The notes below the pieces were generated by a model. It did not search any database. It was not told the origin of the DNA and saw nothing but the letters and a program-made list of their open reading frames with translations. A program made the translations under genes and the position numbers. A DNA stretch of 64,000 nucleotides from Symbiodinium microadriaticum (taxonomy: Eukaryota; Sar; Dinophyceae; Suessiales; Symbiodiniaceae): positions 444,870 to 508,869 of the forward strand of contig LSRX01000433.1 of the NCBI GenBank assembly GCA_001939145.1, in the 5' to 3' direction. This document shows, piece after piece, positions 1 through 10,605 of the stretch. Every line of letters begins with the position of its first letter. The stretch's first letter is position 1.

Positions 1-54
1 CAGACGAGCAACGTAGAGACCTTCAAACATATGTTCTAGGCCTTAGGCTTTCAG

Positions 55-134
55 CCGGAGTGCGGCCGGTTCAAGGGCGCATGACGGGCTATCTGGGTGG
101 CATCCCGCAGACAGAAGACAAGAACAAAGACTAG
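55..134 (+). CDS. candidate terminal exon of a gene entering from the left
   Basis: A pyrimidine-rich acceptor ending in AG at 53-54 is followed by two bases completing a split codon and then 25 open codons to a TAG. The peptide reads GVRPVQGRMTGYLGGIPQTE and ends in a charged tail (DKNKD). Its composition is unlike the telomere-derived peptides around it. I do not recognise the protein. The rest of the gene would lie before base 1. Support is reading frame plus splice context only. Confidence 0.4.
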
Positions 135-1343
135 AAAGCCGACGCGATTAGGTCTCTTGTATCATCTAAACCCTAAGCCCTGAACCATAAACCCCTAAGC
201 CCTAAACCATACACCCCTAAGCCCTAAATCGTACACCCATTCTGACGTGTCAGGATGAGGCAAGCTCCGAAGAAGTCGAGATGCAGAATGTCCTTGCGAG
301 GGCGCGGCTAGGGTTCAAAGTTTGGGATTCAGGGTGTAGGGTTCGAAGTGTAGAGCTCTGACAGTTCAGAGCTAACGGGCTTCAAGTTGTCTGCAAGTTG
401 TTGTTTTAATCGGGAGTTGAGCATGTCGACACTCTAGAGACCTGATACCTTCGGTGCCGGGTTGCAGCACAAAGCCAGGGCTACGAAGTTCGAGGCAAGT
501 TCGGTGTCCAGGTCCTGGAAGATGATGAGTCTCCTAAAGCGTAAACTGTAAATTCTACCACAGGAAGCTGATGAGATAGCTTCCCCCCGCAGCCTCTGAA
601 CCTCCAGGCTTCCCCTCTAATTCAAGGTCCCCCCGACGACTAATGCATCGCGTGCAGGATCCGGACGGTGACGACAGCGACGATGATCGATGATCGTTTG
701 CCCAGGCCTGCCTCTCCAGACGTCACGCCAAGGAGTCAAGTCTTGGGGTTTAGAGTTTAGGGCTTAGGGTTTAGGGTTTAAGGTTTGCATCCATCCCGAC
801 ACAGATCTTGTCAAGAAAGTGGGTAAAGGGCAATTCAAGCCGGATTTAGCGCCAGCCCACATTGACATGCTGTGCTTGCCTCCGCCATCTGAACCTGTTT
901 CCTAAGGCGCGAGTGGTCCAGGCCGGCCAGTCGTGCCAAATCTTCTGAGACTTCGAGGGTGCCGGCAGGATAAAGAGCCCAGCGAGACTGGGAAGGGCGC
1001 CGGAACAGAGCATAATAGTAAAATATCGCAAGTTTTTGGAATGGGCTAGAACCTTCAATAATGCTCTATGATATATTATATAGTATACTGTAATCCGTAG
1101 CTGCCTTCATCAGTCAATGCTCAGGACTTTGAACATAGGGACCCCGGTACTTGGCTTTCTTGTAAGTGTTGAAACTCCCGTACATGTTTTGAGGCTATGT
1201 AGGGCTTACAGGGTGGAGTTTAGGGTTTTGGGCAGGGTGGGTTTAGGCTTTAGGTTTCAGCCTGGAGGCACCGCAGAGAGACCTCGTTCAAAAGGTTTCA
1301 GCTAGGTTACGACCGGGGGGAGCAGGCTTGAGGCGCTGCACAG
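135..1343. other. spacer with telomere-like tracts and one weak exon-like segment
   Basis: CCCTAAA-type tracts occur near 165-240 and TTTAGGG-type tracts near 300-345, 745-785 and 1205-1260. A short acidic open stretch after an AG at 657-658 (reads DPDGDDSDDDR then a stop) could be an exon but has no other support. I see no other gene. Confidence 0.5.
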
Positions 1344-1576
1344 GTTCAACCGCGAAATTGCCTCTATCAAATCTGCGGACCCTCTCAAAGCGACTAGTGA
1401 TGGACAAAATTAAAGTCCTGCCTCACCTCAAGTACCCCACCGTGGTAGCTGAGGCTAACTCCTGATTGTTGCCAGCGCATGACTTTGTTCGTATATTGAG
1501 ATCTGCCCTTCCCCACACCTTCCTGCCGGCTTTTAACAAGGAGCCTGACTCACCTGATCGATTTCAGCCAAAGTGA
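1344..1576 (+). pseudogene. coding-like segment with one in-frame stop
   Basis: After an acceptor-like AG at 1342-1343 one frame stays open and protein-like to TGA at 1574-1576, apart from a single TGA at 1463-1465. The first part reads through LVMDKIKVLPHLKYPTVVAE; the second contains HDFVRILRSALPHTFLPAFN and ends FQPK. The two halves share a frame. A frame-preserving 31-nt intron is not possible, so this is either a decayed gene copy or two exons with borders I cannot place. The family was not recognised. Confidence 0.35.
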
Positions 1577-1909
1577 CTGGAGGGAGCCCCCCCAAGAGCT
1601 TATGAGATCAAGGGATCCGAAAAGGACAGAAAAGGGCCTTTTGAAAAGGGGTTTAAGGTTTAGTTGAGTGTTTAGGCCTCAAGACTTAGAATCGGATTTT
1701 GGTGTGTGTTTATATTCAATTATGGTAGAGTCACAATTATAAGCAAGTCTAAGGAATGGTACAAGTGCTGGTTTTTCTGGTCACCACAAAAAGGGCCATG
1801 CTGACCAAGATGGTCTGTTTTGTTGTGGGTCTCTGTTTATCCTACATGGGCTTCTTCTAGATTCTTGGCTGAGGGGCTCCCTCCAACATCCCGGTAGTAT
1901 TCCGCCAAA

Positions 1910-3283
1910 ATGTCCGAGCCCGACGACCGGGACCCTGGAACACTAAAGCAGTGAAAGCCACTGCTATCAACCGCGAATCCTCAAGCACAGATAACCAAAA
2001 CAAAAGCTCGAAAACTGCCCGCACTCCTAACACCCCTAAACTGCAAAGCCCTACGTTCCAAAAGAAGCCAAGTCTAGAATAGGGAAGTGCCCCAAAACTA
2101 AAGCCTGCGATCGCGCACCTAAGCTTCTTGGTAGCATAGAGGTTCTGCTGGGAGAGCAAGTTGCCGGAGACTGCGCTAGTTTGCGGTAGTTTGCAAAGGG
2201 GTTTAACTGGCCTAGGGTTCAGGGTGTATCAGTTTGGGAGTCGAGGGTTCAGAGTTTTGGGACTTCGTTTCTGAGAAATATTTTACAGTGTGGAGGTTGG
2301 TTTAGAGCTTCCCAGGCTATCTTGCGGTTTCAGCTTAGTTCGGAGTAAGTTGTAGACACGTCCAGGATTAAGTGGGGGTCTCCAGGGCTTCACTTGGGGG
2401 GAGCTTGGGACTTAGTAAGTAGGGTTATAAGTGCCTCAATTGGGGTTATAGGTAATTATAGCTACAGTTACCTTATTCATAACCTCAGTTACTAAGTCCC
2501 ATGATCCTTTAAGTACCATCAAAAAGCTCCTGGAGTCCAGGCTAGAAGACCCCTAGGCCCGGATGTAGGTTCTTTCTGCTTACCCGTAATGGCTCCAACA
2601 TAGCCGAAAGTAGAGACGACTTATAGACTTTAGGCCCCAAAGTAGGTACTACTTGTATACCTGGAGCCCTGGATTACTGGTTTCCGGACAGCAAAGTCTG
2701 TACCAGGCCCGCAGGTGCGATCCATTTTGATGTTTTTGGGGGTCTGGGCGGGGGTTGGGGGTTGGGGGCGCAAGGCCCCTAAAGCCTAAACTGGCCTAAT
2801 TAAACCCCCTACTTCCTGTTAGAGGGTTCAGATCCTTACGGAAAACACGGGAATTCTAACACCCGACTTAAGAAGGAAGAACTGAAGAACAGATGCGGTG
2901 TAGGGTCTTCACAATAGTATTATAGTATCCGTACTTGGATGTATTCAGCTTTTTGTTCCGGGTTCCCAGTATGAACCTGGCGAGAGGAAACAGGAGTCCA
3001 TCTTTGCGAACAGGAGGATATTATAGTATAAATACATATAGTAAGGAACCCTAAAGAATAGTCTTAAAAGTTCAAACCCCTATATTACCCTATGGTTCAG
3101 GAGTTTAGATCTGTTCGAGCTGAGAGTTTGAACATTTGCAATCTGTCGCATGTTGTCTGGAGACCGCCGAAACCTGCATTCACCCTAGTGTAGGGTTTAG
3201 GGTTTAGGGAGTAGTTGTTTGCTTTTGTGAATAGAGCCATTAAGGGAGGCTCGAAGGGTGTACCTGCGATGCTGAGGTACCAG
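1910..3283 (+). CDS. candidate multi-exon gene, unknown function
   Basis: A start codon (CCGCCAAAATG context) at 1910 opens a chain of short exon-like pieces whose splice phases fit: 1910-1950, 2135-2185, 2514-2540, 2707-2731, 2873-2899 and 2970-3005. A further piece at 3235-3283 is open and ends at a GT donor, but its link is unresolved. The peptide begins MSEPDDRDPGTLKHIEVLLG and continues with a Lys/Glu-rich part (TIKKLLES, KEELKNRCGYEPGERK). Donors are GT or GC and acceptors AG. An AG at 1895-1896, upstream of the start, could accept a trans-spliced leader. No family was recognised. Each join alone is weak; the consistent phase through six pieces is the main support. Confidence 0.35.
2408..2500. 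repeat. short foldback (MITE-like) element
   Basis: Arms of 22 bp at 2408-2429 and 2479-2500 are inverted copies with a few mismatches (starts GGGACTTAGTAA, ends TTACTAAGTCCC). The element lies in an intron of the candidate gene that starts at 1910. Confidence 0.6.
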
Positions 3284-3882
3284 GTACTCTTGGTGATTTA
3301 AGTCGTGATGGGGTTTTGAGTGGATAGCGGATAGTTTCCGGCAGCAGCGATTGCTCTCAGATCCGAGATAGCCGGCAGATATCGGTTGCCCACGGAGGGT
3401 CCCGTCCTTTTGAGTCTGTGTTCCATCCCGATGCCTAGAACATGATAAAATCGGACAACCCAAGGCCTGAACCTTTTGCATGTCCTTGCTAAGTAGGAGG
3501 GAAAAAAACACAAAAAGGTTGCCTTGTGTGAGAAGGATGCCGGCTGGACCCTTTAGGGACTCTCAATGACGGCCCATCGATTGAAGCACGGATGCTCTTT
3601 GCTAAGAGCTTCCGAGTGCAAACAGCACTACAAGCCGGCGCGCTTGGGGTTGTAATGACCAAGGCTGCAATTGTGTACTCAGGTCCTTGGGTTGTTTAAA
3701 GGGGCTTTAGGGTTTCTAGGATTTAATTAGGTTTGGGATGCCGCGCTATCGAAGCCGAGCTGTGCCTGAATTCTTGGCACTGCGAAATCATTCTCTGTCG
3801 CTCTCTCTCTCGCTCTCTCTCTCCCTCTCTCTTTCCCTCTCTCTCTCCCTCCATCTCTCTCTTTGTCTCTTTTCCTCTCTCT

Positions 3883-3949
<67 letters not shown>

Positions 3950-3968
3950 GCTCGCGCGCTCTCTGAAG
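3284..3968. other. spacer with a copy of a dispersed repeat and a CT microsatellite
   Basis: Bases 3479-3518 match a dispersed repeat also seen near 10081 and 41166 (core GTAGGAGGGAAAAAAA). About 3785-3965 is (CT)n with minor interruptions. Long Ser/Leu and Arg/Glu ORFs across the CT tract are artefacts. Confidence 0.6.
3785..3965. repeat. (CT)n microsatellite
   Basis: About 180 bp of CT dinucleotides with TC, GT and GC interruptions. It ends three bases before the AG that precedes an exon-like segment, so it may act as a long polypyrimidine tract. Confidence 0.9.
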
Positions 3969-4021
3969 CAAACTTTGAAGCAATGCTTTGGGAAACATCC
4001 GCGGTAGCCCAGCTCGAAACC
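3969..4021 (+). CDS. candidate internal exon next to the CT tract
   Basis: Directly after CT tract plus AG (3967-3968) an open segment reads NFEAMLWETSAVAQLET and stops at a near-consensus GTAAGC donor at 4022. Acceptor, frame and donor agree. The gene it belongs to is unresolved. Confidence 0.35.
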
Positions 4022-7000
4022 GTAAGCTCTAACCATCTCAACCTACTCCAACTGAACCCCTCAGTGAGCTCCGGAGCTTCTTGTCATGCTCAGCATGTAC
4101 AGCCCGTCCGTCCTCCTGTGTTCAAAGGACATCGGGGGGCCCTTTGTTCAGTTCTCCTGAAATCAGCGATGCAAGCGTGATGTCGCCCCAGACCACTATG
4201 ACGACGGAACATGCTCAGACTAATGTCTGGAGATAAGTCGAAGGGTTCAGGTAATCGTGGCTACTGTATCCCGAGCTGTCCAGGTGCTCCTTTTGTGAAG
4301 CTATTGCGTTGAAGCACTGGGCTCAGAAACCGTGACTAGCCCGGCCCTTCATTTGTTTGTCTTGCTGCTGCCTCTACTTCAGAACCCACAAACCTCCAAG
4401 TAAATACGGTTGGCATCTGCTGGCGCAGTGTAAACGAAAACGCAGAACAGATTTCAGTAAAGCAATCCACAGAGGTCCCCGTTTACTTCGAGTGGACTGC
4501 CCATTCCCGAAGTGTTCGGACGACAGGCAAAAAACAACAACAAACTTTGCAGTTGTATAGATATTCGATACGCAAAATGCCAAGATTATATTCTTCGCGG
4601 GTGCCAGCAACATGTGAGCCCGTAAAACCCGTAAACCCTTAAACCCGGCGCTCCTGAGCGAAGGGATTCCATCTATCAAAAATTCACCGCCCTCAGTCAG
4701 TTTACCCGCTGCGCTCAGCTACTTTAGGATGGGTGGTTCTGTGTGGTTGTTTTGATAGGAGCCTTCTATCTCCAATGTGCTCTCGGGTTGGGCAGCCTCA
4801 ACAAGCTAAACCCGAACAACGAGGTTTAGATAAACTTAAACGCCGTATAAAAAAAAACTGATGAAGCTGGGGGCGCATGTACCTTACAGGAAGAGCTTGG
4901 CGGGCGGTGCGTGAAAATGACCGGTGGAGGGTTTTGGGATGAAGGGTCTGCGTGCTTGAGACGACGGAGGGTTACCCACCCTGAGGAGCACCGTAGCGAT
5001 TAAGGGATTAGGGCTTTTAACCTATCACTTCTCAGATCTTTAGGGCTTAGGGTTTGAGGGGGGATAGTATAGTGCAGGGTTGGAGCTTGAACTTGCCCAC
5101 ATTTATTATATACCCTTGTAACGCTACCTAACCACTAAAAACCCCTGTAGCCCCTAAACCTCTAAACCCTGAACCCAGGGAGCTCCCAGGATTATGGATC
5201 CATAGCCCAGCAATGAAGTCCAGCAGCCCCCTCAGTTCTCCGGCCCTGGCTGTGTCATTTCTTATGTTTGCGAGGCGTCCCCGCCTTCGCAAAGGACCCG
5301 CGAGTTGTGTCGGGGCTTTGGGTCCAGAGAAGGGGTCGGTTTGCAATAACAGTACCTGGCGTTGGTGGCGGTTAGGGTTCAGGAAGAACAGGTGGGGAGA
5401 ACTTTCGTGTTGTCGCACTGGGCCTTAGGATATCTTCAGTGTTGCAGCCCTGTTCATGCATGTCGGATCGGATTTGTTAGCGTGAGCTGAATCCCAAACC
5501 GTGGTGCTTCGATTTTCGGCGACCGCGTCCTCTGGGCTTGCGCAACCATGGCCCCTAAACTCTTCGATGTTTGCCGCAAAGCTTAAAATCCGAAAGGCTG
5601 CACAGTTTGCACAGTTTGTGATAACCTTAGGAAGTATTTCTCCTTTCTTTTATAATACAGAATGAAGGCGAGACTTAGACCTACTTTTGTTCATTATAGG
5701 TCTCATATGGGCTCATCCACCCTCCGCTCTCTGGCCTAGGAAACCCTATAACTTATAACCTTGAACCCCAAACCTGGCATCACAATCTCAGGAGCTCACC
5801 TCGAAGATGCCTCATCTTCGCTACGTGTTTCGCTTTGGTGTTGCTCGGCTGACACAGCTTTGAGGGCGGGGTGGGAGTTTGGCCTGGTAACCTTAATATG
5901 AGTTTTTGATATGGGATTAACAGCTTATAGGCTAAGAGGTTTAGGGTTTCGGGTTTAAAGTTTATGCAACTATAGTTCCTATATACAGTATGAACCAGTA
6001 TGAATTTATAAGGGGAAACAGCAAGAAAAATCATAAGTAAACTGATCGCATCACTCAGTACATCGGGTTTAGCCTAGATGGCCTTCGTTCTACTTCTTGC
6101 ACATCTCTAGACACAGATGGGCCCGGCGTTTGGACTTGCGTGTTGCTGGCCCGGGCGTCGTCGCTAAATCAAAGCTACAGCCCCAAAACCCAAAACTTTA
6201 CGACCTCGAACTCTCAAATCCCAAACCTGAATTCCCGAAGCATCCCTAAACTCCTAAACCCTCTTCTAAACCCAAAGCCTAGCGACTCGATCAGCAATGC
6301 AGAAACCCTGCAAAAACCGTCTCAAACCCTCGTAGAGCCTTTATCAATCCCCTCATCAAATAAAGCGCACGCACGCACACACACACACACACACAGCGAC
6401 AACCCATAAGACCCTAAACCGAAAACAAAAATCATATAAAACACCCTAATCCGAGGATCGGGATAGTAGGGGGTGGGGCCAGATCAGCCGTTGCAAACAT
6501 TGCGGTAGCTGAAGGATCAGGGCAAAGTGCGCTGCAGCCCCTGCTCAAAAAAGGGGGCCCCACCCCCAGAATCAAAAATGCGGGGCGCCGCAGTAATAGA
6601 AAGCCATCTCTTGGGTTTTGGGGGCTCTTTGGACTCTATTATTAATGTATTGAATCTCTAGCACAAAGCCTTTGGAAAAGGCTTGATGCATGGAGAAAAC
6701 CTCCAATGAAGAGTAAGTCTGAAAGCTTGCACTTCCTGAAATTTTGGACCTCCGAAATACTTTTCTTTGAATGTGATACCTTTTCCCCAGACGAAATCCC
6801 TCCACCTTCTAAACTCCTCTTCAAACCCGAATCCGGCCCGGAAAATTTTCTTTACATGTGAATCCTTTTATAAATCAGATCCTCGCATTAAGAAAATCCC
6901 GACCCTGGAAGACGACTCAGTATCCTTTAAATTATGAAAGGAACCCTAGTATATCCCTCAAATCATGATAGGCACCCTTATATGATTTCAGGTACATTCC

Positions 7001-7239
7001 TTAATTCAGGGGTTTTGGAGTGGAATCCTTGAAAGGCTCCTATCTTCCCGGAGGCGCCTTTGGGCACTTGGGGGGGGGGTGTCTTGGGCTTGATGTTTGT
7101 GGCTTGTGGGCGTGGGTTCACGGTCCAGGAATGCCCAGGATGTAGGAATCAAAGTTTTCTTGGGCAGGTATAGGCCTTAATTAGGTAAGACGTTGTCCTT
7201 TGCGGGCTCTTGTTACAACCTCATACTGGTGGAATCACG
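4022..7239. other. long spacer or intron region
   Basis: Degenerate CCCTAAA/TTTAGGG tracts recur near 4620, 5155, 5940, 6175-6310 and 6410. A (CA)n run lies at 6364-6395. A short Cys-containing exon-like piece (VDCPFPKCSDDR) ends near 4526 at a GC donor. I see no other convincing coding segment. Confidence 0.4.
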
Positions 7240-8127
7240 ATGCAGAATGGGTGCATGGAGCGCGTAAGTCACCTGCTTAGGGGAATGCGGGCCGAAGGAG
7301 TTCAGAGAGTGAGCCTGTACTACACCGTCCACAACCGTCACGACTTGGATATCAGTCTTTCATGTAATGTGCTGAGAGGTTGCGGTTTCGGTCTGCATCA
7401 TATTGCCAGCTGGATAGCTGACTTAGCAGATCAAGTAAGCAGATAACCCGAAACCCCAAACCCCAAACCCCAAGCCCCATAGGCCCCAAAACCCACTATC
7501 ACCGTCACCACCAACTGCTTGAAAACGTACAAAAGGAAAGAAGAAGCCCCAGAGCTGAGAGTAGAAAGCAGATGTCACTCATTGCAAGGGAGAGCACGGC
7601 GTTTGCCGCCATCAAGCCCTTCAGGCTGGCCACCGTAAACTCTACATATAGGCCCCTAAGTAGTTCCTTTTTATGGTCTATATTTAGACTCCTATACGGT
7701 AGTCTCAAAAAGGAACTACTTAGGGGCCTATGGGTAAATCCTACACCCTAAACCCAGTGGAGTGTCAGATCTTTGGCTCGGTGGCGTTGTGCTGAGGGAT
7801 TAGTGCAGGGTTTATAGGGGTCTAGGATTTGTAGGATAGGGATTTCAGGGTTACAAGATTTAGGGCTTCTAGGGTTTAGGGTTTGAATTTGGGGATGGCA
7901 ACATCTCCTGTGCTCCTGGGCTGTGCGATTTTTCACGTGCTTGCAGGGCTCATGGCTTCAGAGTCGAAGGGCTATGGGGTCGACATGAGCCACCAAACGC
8001 AGAGACTTCGCCGGTTTTTGCACGGAGAGGCAAAAGCTCAGAAGAGTGATGCCATGCGATGAAAACTGGGGACACACTTCAGCTGTCGGAAATCATAAAA
8101 CTCCGAAAATCCTGCGCTGTCCTTTGA
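7240..8127 (+). CDS. three-exon gene, 100-residue protein of unknown function
   Basis: Exons are 7240-7434, 7572-7634 and 8083-8127. All introns are GT-AG and phase 0, and the first donor is GTAAGC. The ATG at 7240 starts a protein beginning MQNGCMERVSHLLRG; exon 1 ends in a hydrophobic stretch (LHHIASWIADLADQ), exon 2 reads MSLIARESTAFAAIKPFRLA and exon 3 ends KSCAVL with TGA. An AG-rich region upstream could accept a spliced leader. The second intron contains a perfect foldback element at 7649-7730. No family was recognised. A GTAAGT within exon 1 (after 7263) could define a shorter alternative first exon. Confidence 0.45.
7649..7730. repeat. foldback (MITE-like) element with perfect 24-bp arms
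   Basis: Left arm 7649-7672 and right arm 7707-7730 are perfect inverted copies (TAGGCCCCTAAGTAGTTCC at the outer end), separated by 34 bp. It sits 14 bp inside an intron. Confidence 0.85.
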
Positions 8128-8249
8128 AAAACCCGACCCTCAACCCTAAACCCTGGTAGAAACCAGGCTCGATACCCGAAGAGAGCTGCAGGATGCGACA
8201 GTACACACACGAAGTGGCTCGTTCGCGGTGATTCCGGCGTGCCGTTCAG

Positions 8250-8482
8250 AAATGTTGAGGCACGACTTCCCATCAATTAACTTCTCAAGCCCTGAAGTCA
8301 CTGGATGCTGCGAAACCCTCACGGTACCCTTATACGAAGCCCCAGAAACCCTAAACCCCCAAACCCTAAACCCAAAACCCTACACCCTAAACCCTAAGCA
8401 GTCGAAGCACCACTCGGAGCGACAGGATGGAGGAATGGCAGAAAGGCCGACAGCTGGCAGCATTTGGAACGACTCCTTTCAA
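8250..8482 (+). CDS. two weak exon-like segments
   Basis: An open stretch near 8250-8336 reads HDFPSINFSSPEVTGCCETL and ends at a GC. A second near 8440-8480 is open in two frames (KGRQLAAFGTTPFK or ERPTAGSIWNDSFQ). Between them are CCCTAAA repeats. These may be exons of the gene ending at 8775. Confidence 0.25.
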
Positions 8483-8691
8483 GGTCCCGAGAGTGTCGGG
8501 TACAAGGTATACTGACTTCACAAGGGAGCAGGGGGTAATATAGGTGTCTTAGTCGTTCCAACAGGTTTTTGGGTTACATTTGTTGTAGTAGACTGTAGCT
8601 ATAACGAGGAACCTTAAACGAGAAGTACTGGTATTACAAAATTGTTCAAGCTTCTGAATTACTCTTAAGTTAAAGTCAAGGTAGGAGTTAG

Positions 8692-8775
8692 GAGCTTGTT
8701 GCATCCCAAGCTGATGCCGAAGCTGACTATGGCATCGCGTGGGTCGGATACGTGTTACGCTCTTTCGGTTTATAG
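8692..8775 (+). CDS. candidate terminal exon
   Basis: After AG at 8690-8691 there are 27 open codons ending in TAG: ELVASQADAEADYGIAWVGY and then VLRSFGL. The acidic then hydrophobic composition looks like real protein. Upstream exons are uncertain (see 8250-8482). Confidence 0.4.
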   Translation, partial: ELVASQADAEADYGIAWVGYVLRSFGL

Positions 8776-10605
8776 CAGGGCCCTTGGGGTGCACCTGGGG
8801 TTCAGGATTTGTGTTTTGGTTTTGCTTTGATGGTAGTCTGGGGGGTGGGTCGGGGCAGAGATCTGTCGGAATATGGACACCTGCAAAAACACGTAATGGC
8901 CTTTTCGTGCAACCTTTACTCCCCCTGCGCAACTATTGCAGCATCCCCCCTCCAAGCCGTCTCCGAATGCTGCGGGCCTTTCAGACGTGAAGTGAAGCCT
9001 TGACATCTTCGCTCGGCTTGGGTCTTTCCTTCAAGGGCCTTCAACCCCACAGTGTGAAACTGGACCTCAAGGACAGGAAACCTGTGCAAACTGGGTTGCT
9101 GTTAAGGCATTTAAATCAAGTTACTATAATGAGGATAGAAACCTGATTATTTAATTACCATATATGCCCCCCCCCAAATTCCCTAAACCTTATAAACCCC
9201 AAAATCCTGGTTACAGTATCTACAAGAAGTTGAGTTTCTTCACTTAACAGCCTAACAGCAACCCAGCAAAACCATGAGCCATGCCTGGTTTCTGTCGAGC
9301 CAGAGCCGAGGGTCCTGGTCCCAAACATCGAGGACCAATGCATCCATCCAAAATTATAAAATTTGAAGCCTAGAGAATTACCTATTATAATTATTACATT
9401 TGTTTGAGGGTTATAAATTATAGAAGCAGCCCAAAACCCCATTCTAATTATTAAGGCCCCTCAATTACCAGAACCCCCTTGTTGAGCTTATTTTGGGACC
9501 TTGCTGGGTACCAAGAACCATAGTTATTAGAGGTCCTTGGGGCGGTTTTGGGGATAGCAAGAACCATAGATAAGGAATGTTAGGATATCAAACATACCTG
9601 TTCTCGAAGACGGGGACGGTACTGTTGAACCTGAATCCAGCACCCGAAACCCTTCCCGAACCAAGACCCTCTTCCCTACTTCCTCCCACGCCCAGCAACC
9701 GAACACACAGCGACTCGCTGTTGCTGTTAAGGAGCAACGAGGGGCTGGTATGAGGACGGGGAATGCAGTGAAGGATTGTCGGGGTCGCCTTGAAGACAAG
9801 CCCGAAGCCCTAAAACCGTTTAGAGTTTAGGGTTAGCCATCGCCGAGGCGGGCAGCTGGGGGGCACTTCAGAGAGACCTCGTTCAACAAAAAGGGTTGAA
9901 CGAACATCCAGTCTCCATGGTGCAAGGTTTGAGTTTCGAGGTGTAGGTTAGGGCGATTCTCGATCGAGCCGTTCACATTCAAGCCCCCGCAATTTGGAAT
10001 CAGGGAGCACTGCGCTCCAGCCCCGGGATCTTGCAATTTCAAATCCTACAGTCTTAAACGCTAAACCGTAAACCAATGCAGGCTCGTCCAAGCTAAGTGG
10101 GAGGGAAAAAACGCCTTTAAAAAGAGTAAGGCCCCTGAACCCTCAAAGTCCGACTGTCTGGTGGGCATGTACGGGTTTGTCGGCATCGGTCTTGTGATTC
10201 TGCGGGGCTTCATGGGGTAGATTATTGGAGTTTGTGCCCCAGGCTCTGAACCAATTGACTGTCTATCCTACCCAAACCCGCTAGCTTTTATAAAACCTTA
10301 GCTTGGTGCAGTCCACAAGGAAGGCAGATGAAGACAAAAAGCGTCCTGAAAATTTGGCATCTGGCGCCAAGTTTTGTAGAGGGGCGCATCAGTCCCCCAC
10401 CCCAATTCCCGGAAGAATGCTTACAAAGAGCTGATCAGCAGAATCCCGCCAAGCCGAAATCCTAAACCCCAGTAAAGGGCCCACCTTTGCCGACAAAGTT
10501 TGGAACATCGATGGTCTGCTGTGAGGAAGCACGTCTTGTGGCGCCGACTGGAGGCTCACAGTGCTTGGTAGGCTTTAGGGTTAGGGGTGCATGTCTTCTT
10601 GCTAG
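8776..10605. other. spacer with dispersed repeats and weak exon candidates
   Basis: A short piece ending in a GTAATG donor near 8893 reads DLSEYGHLQKH. An 18-bp string (CAGAGAGACCTCGTTCAA) near 9868 also occurs near 1271. Bases 10081-10115 are a copy of the dispersed GGAGGGAAAAAA repeat. The stretch 10498-10566 is open (KFGTSMVCCEEARLVAP) and ends at GTAGGC; it may be an upstream exon of the next gene. Confidence 0.4.

Noticed and set aside
3733-4007. Ser/Leu and Arg/Glu ORFs on both strands
   Set aside because: Produced by the CT microsatellite.
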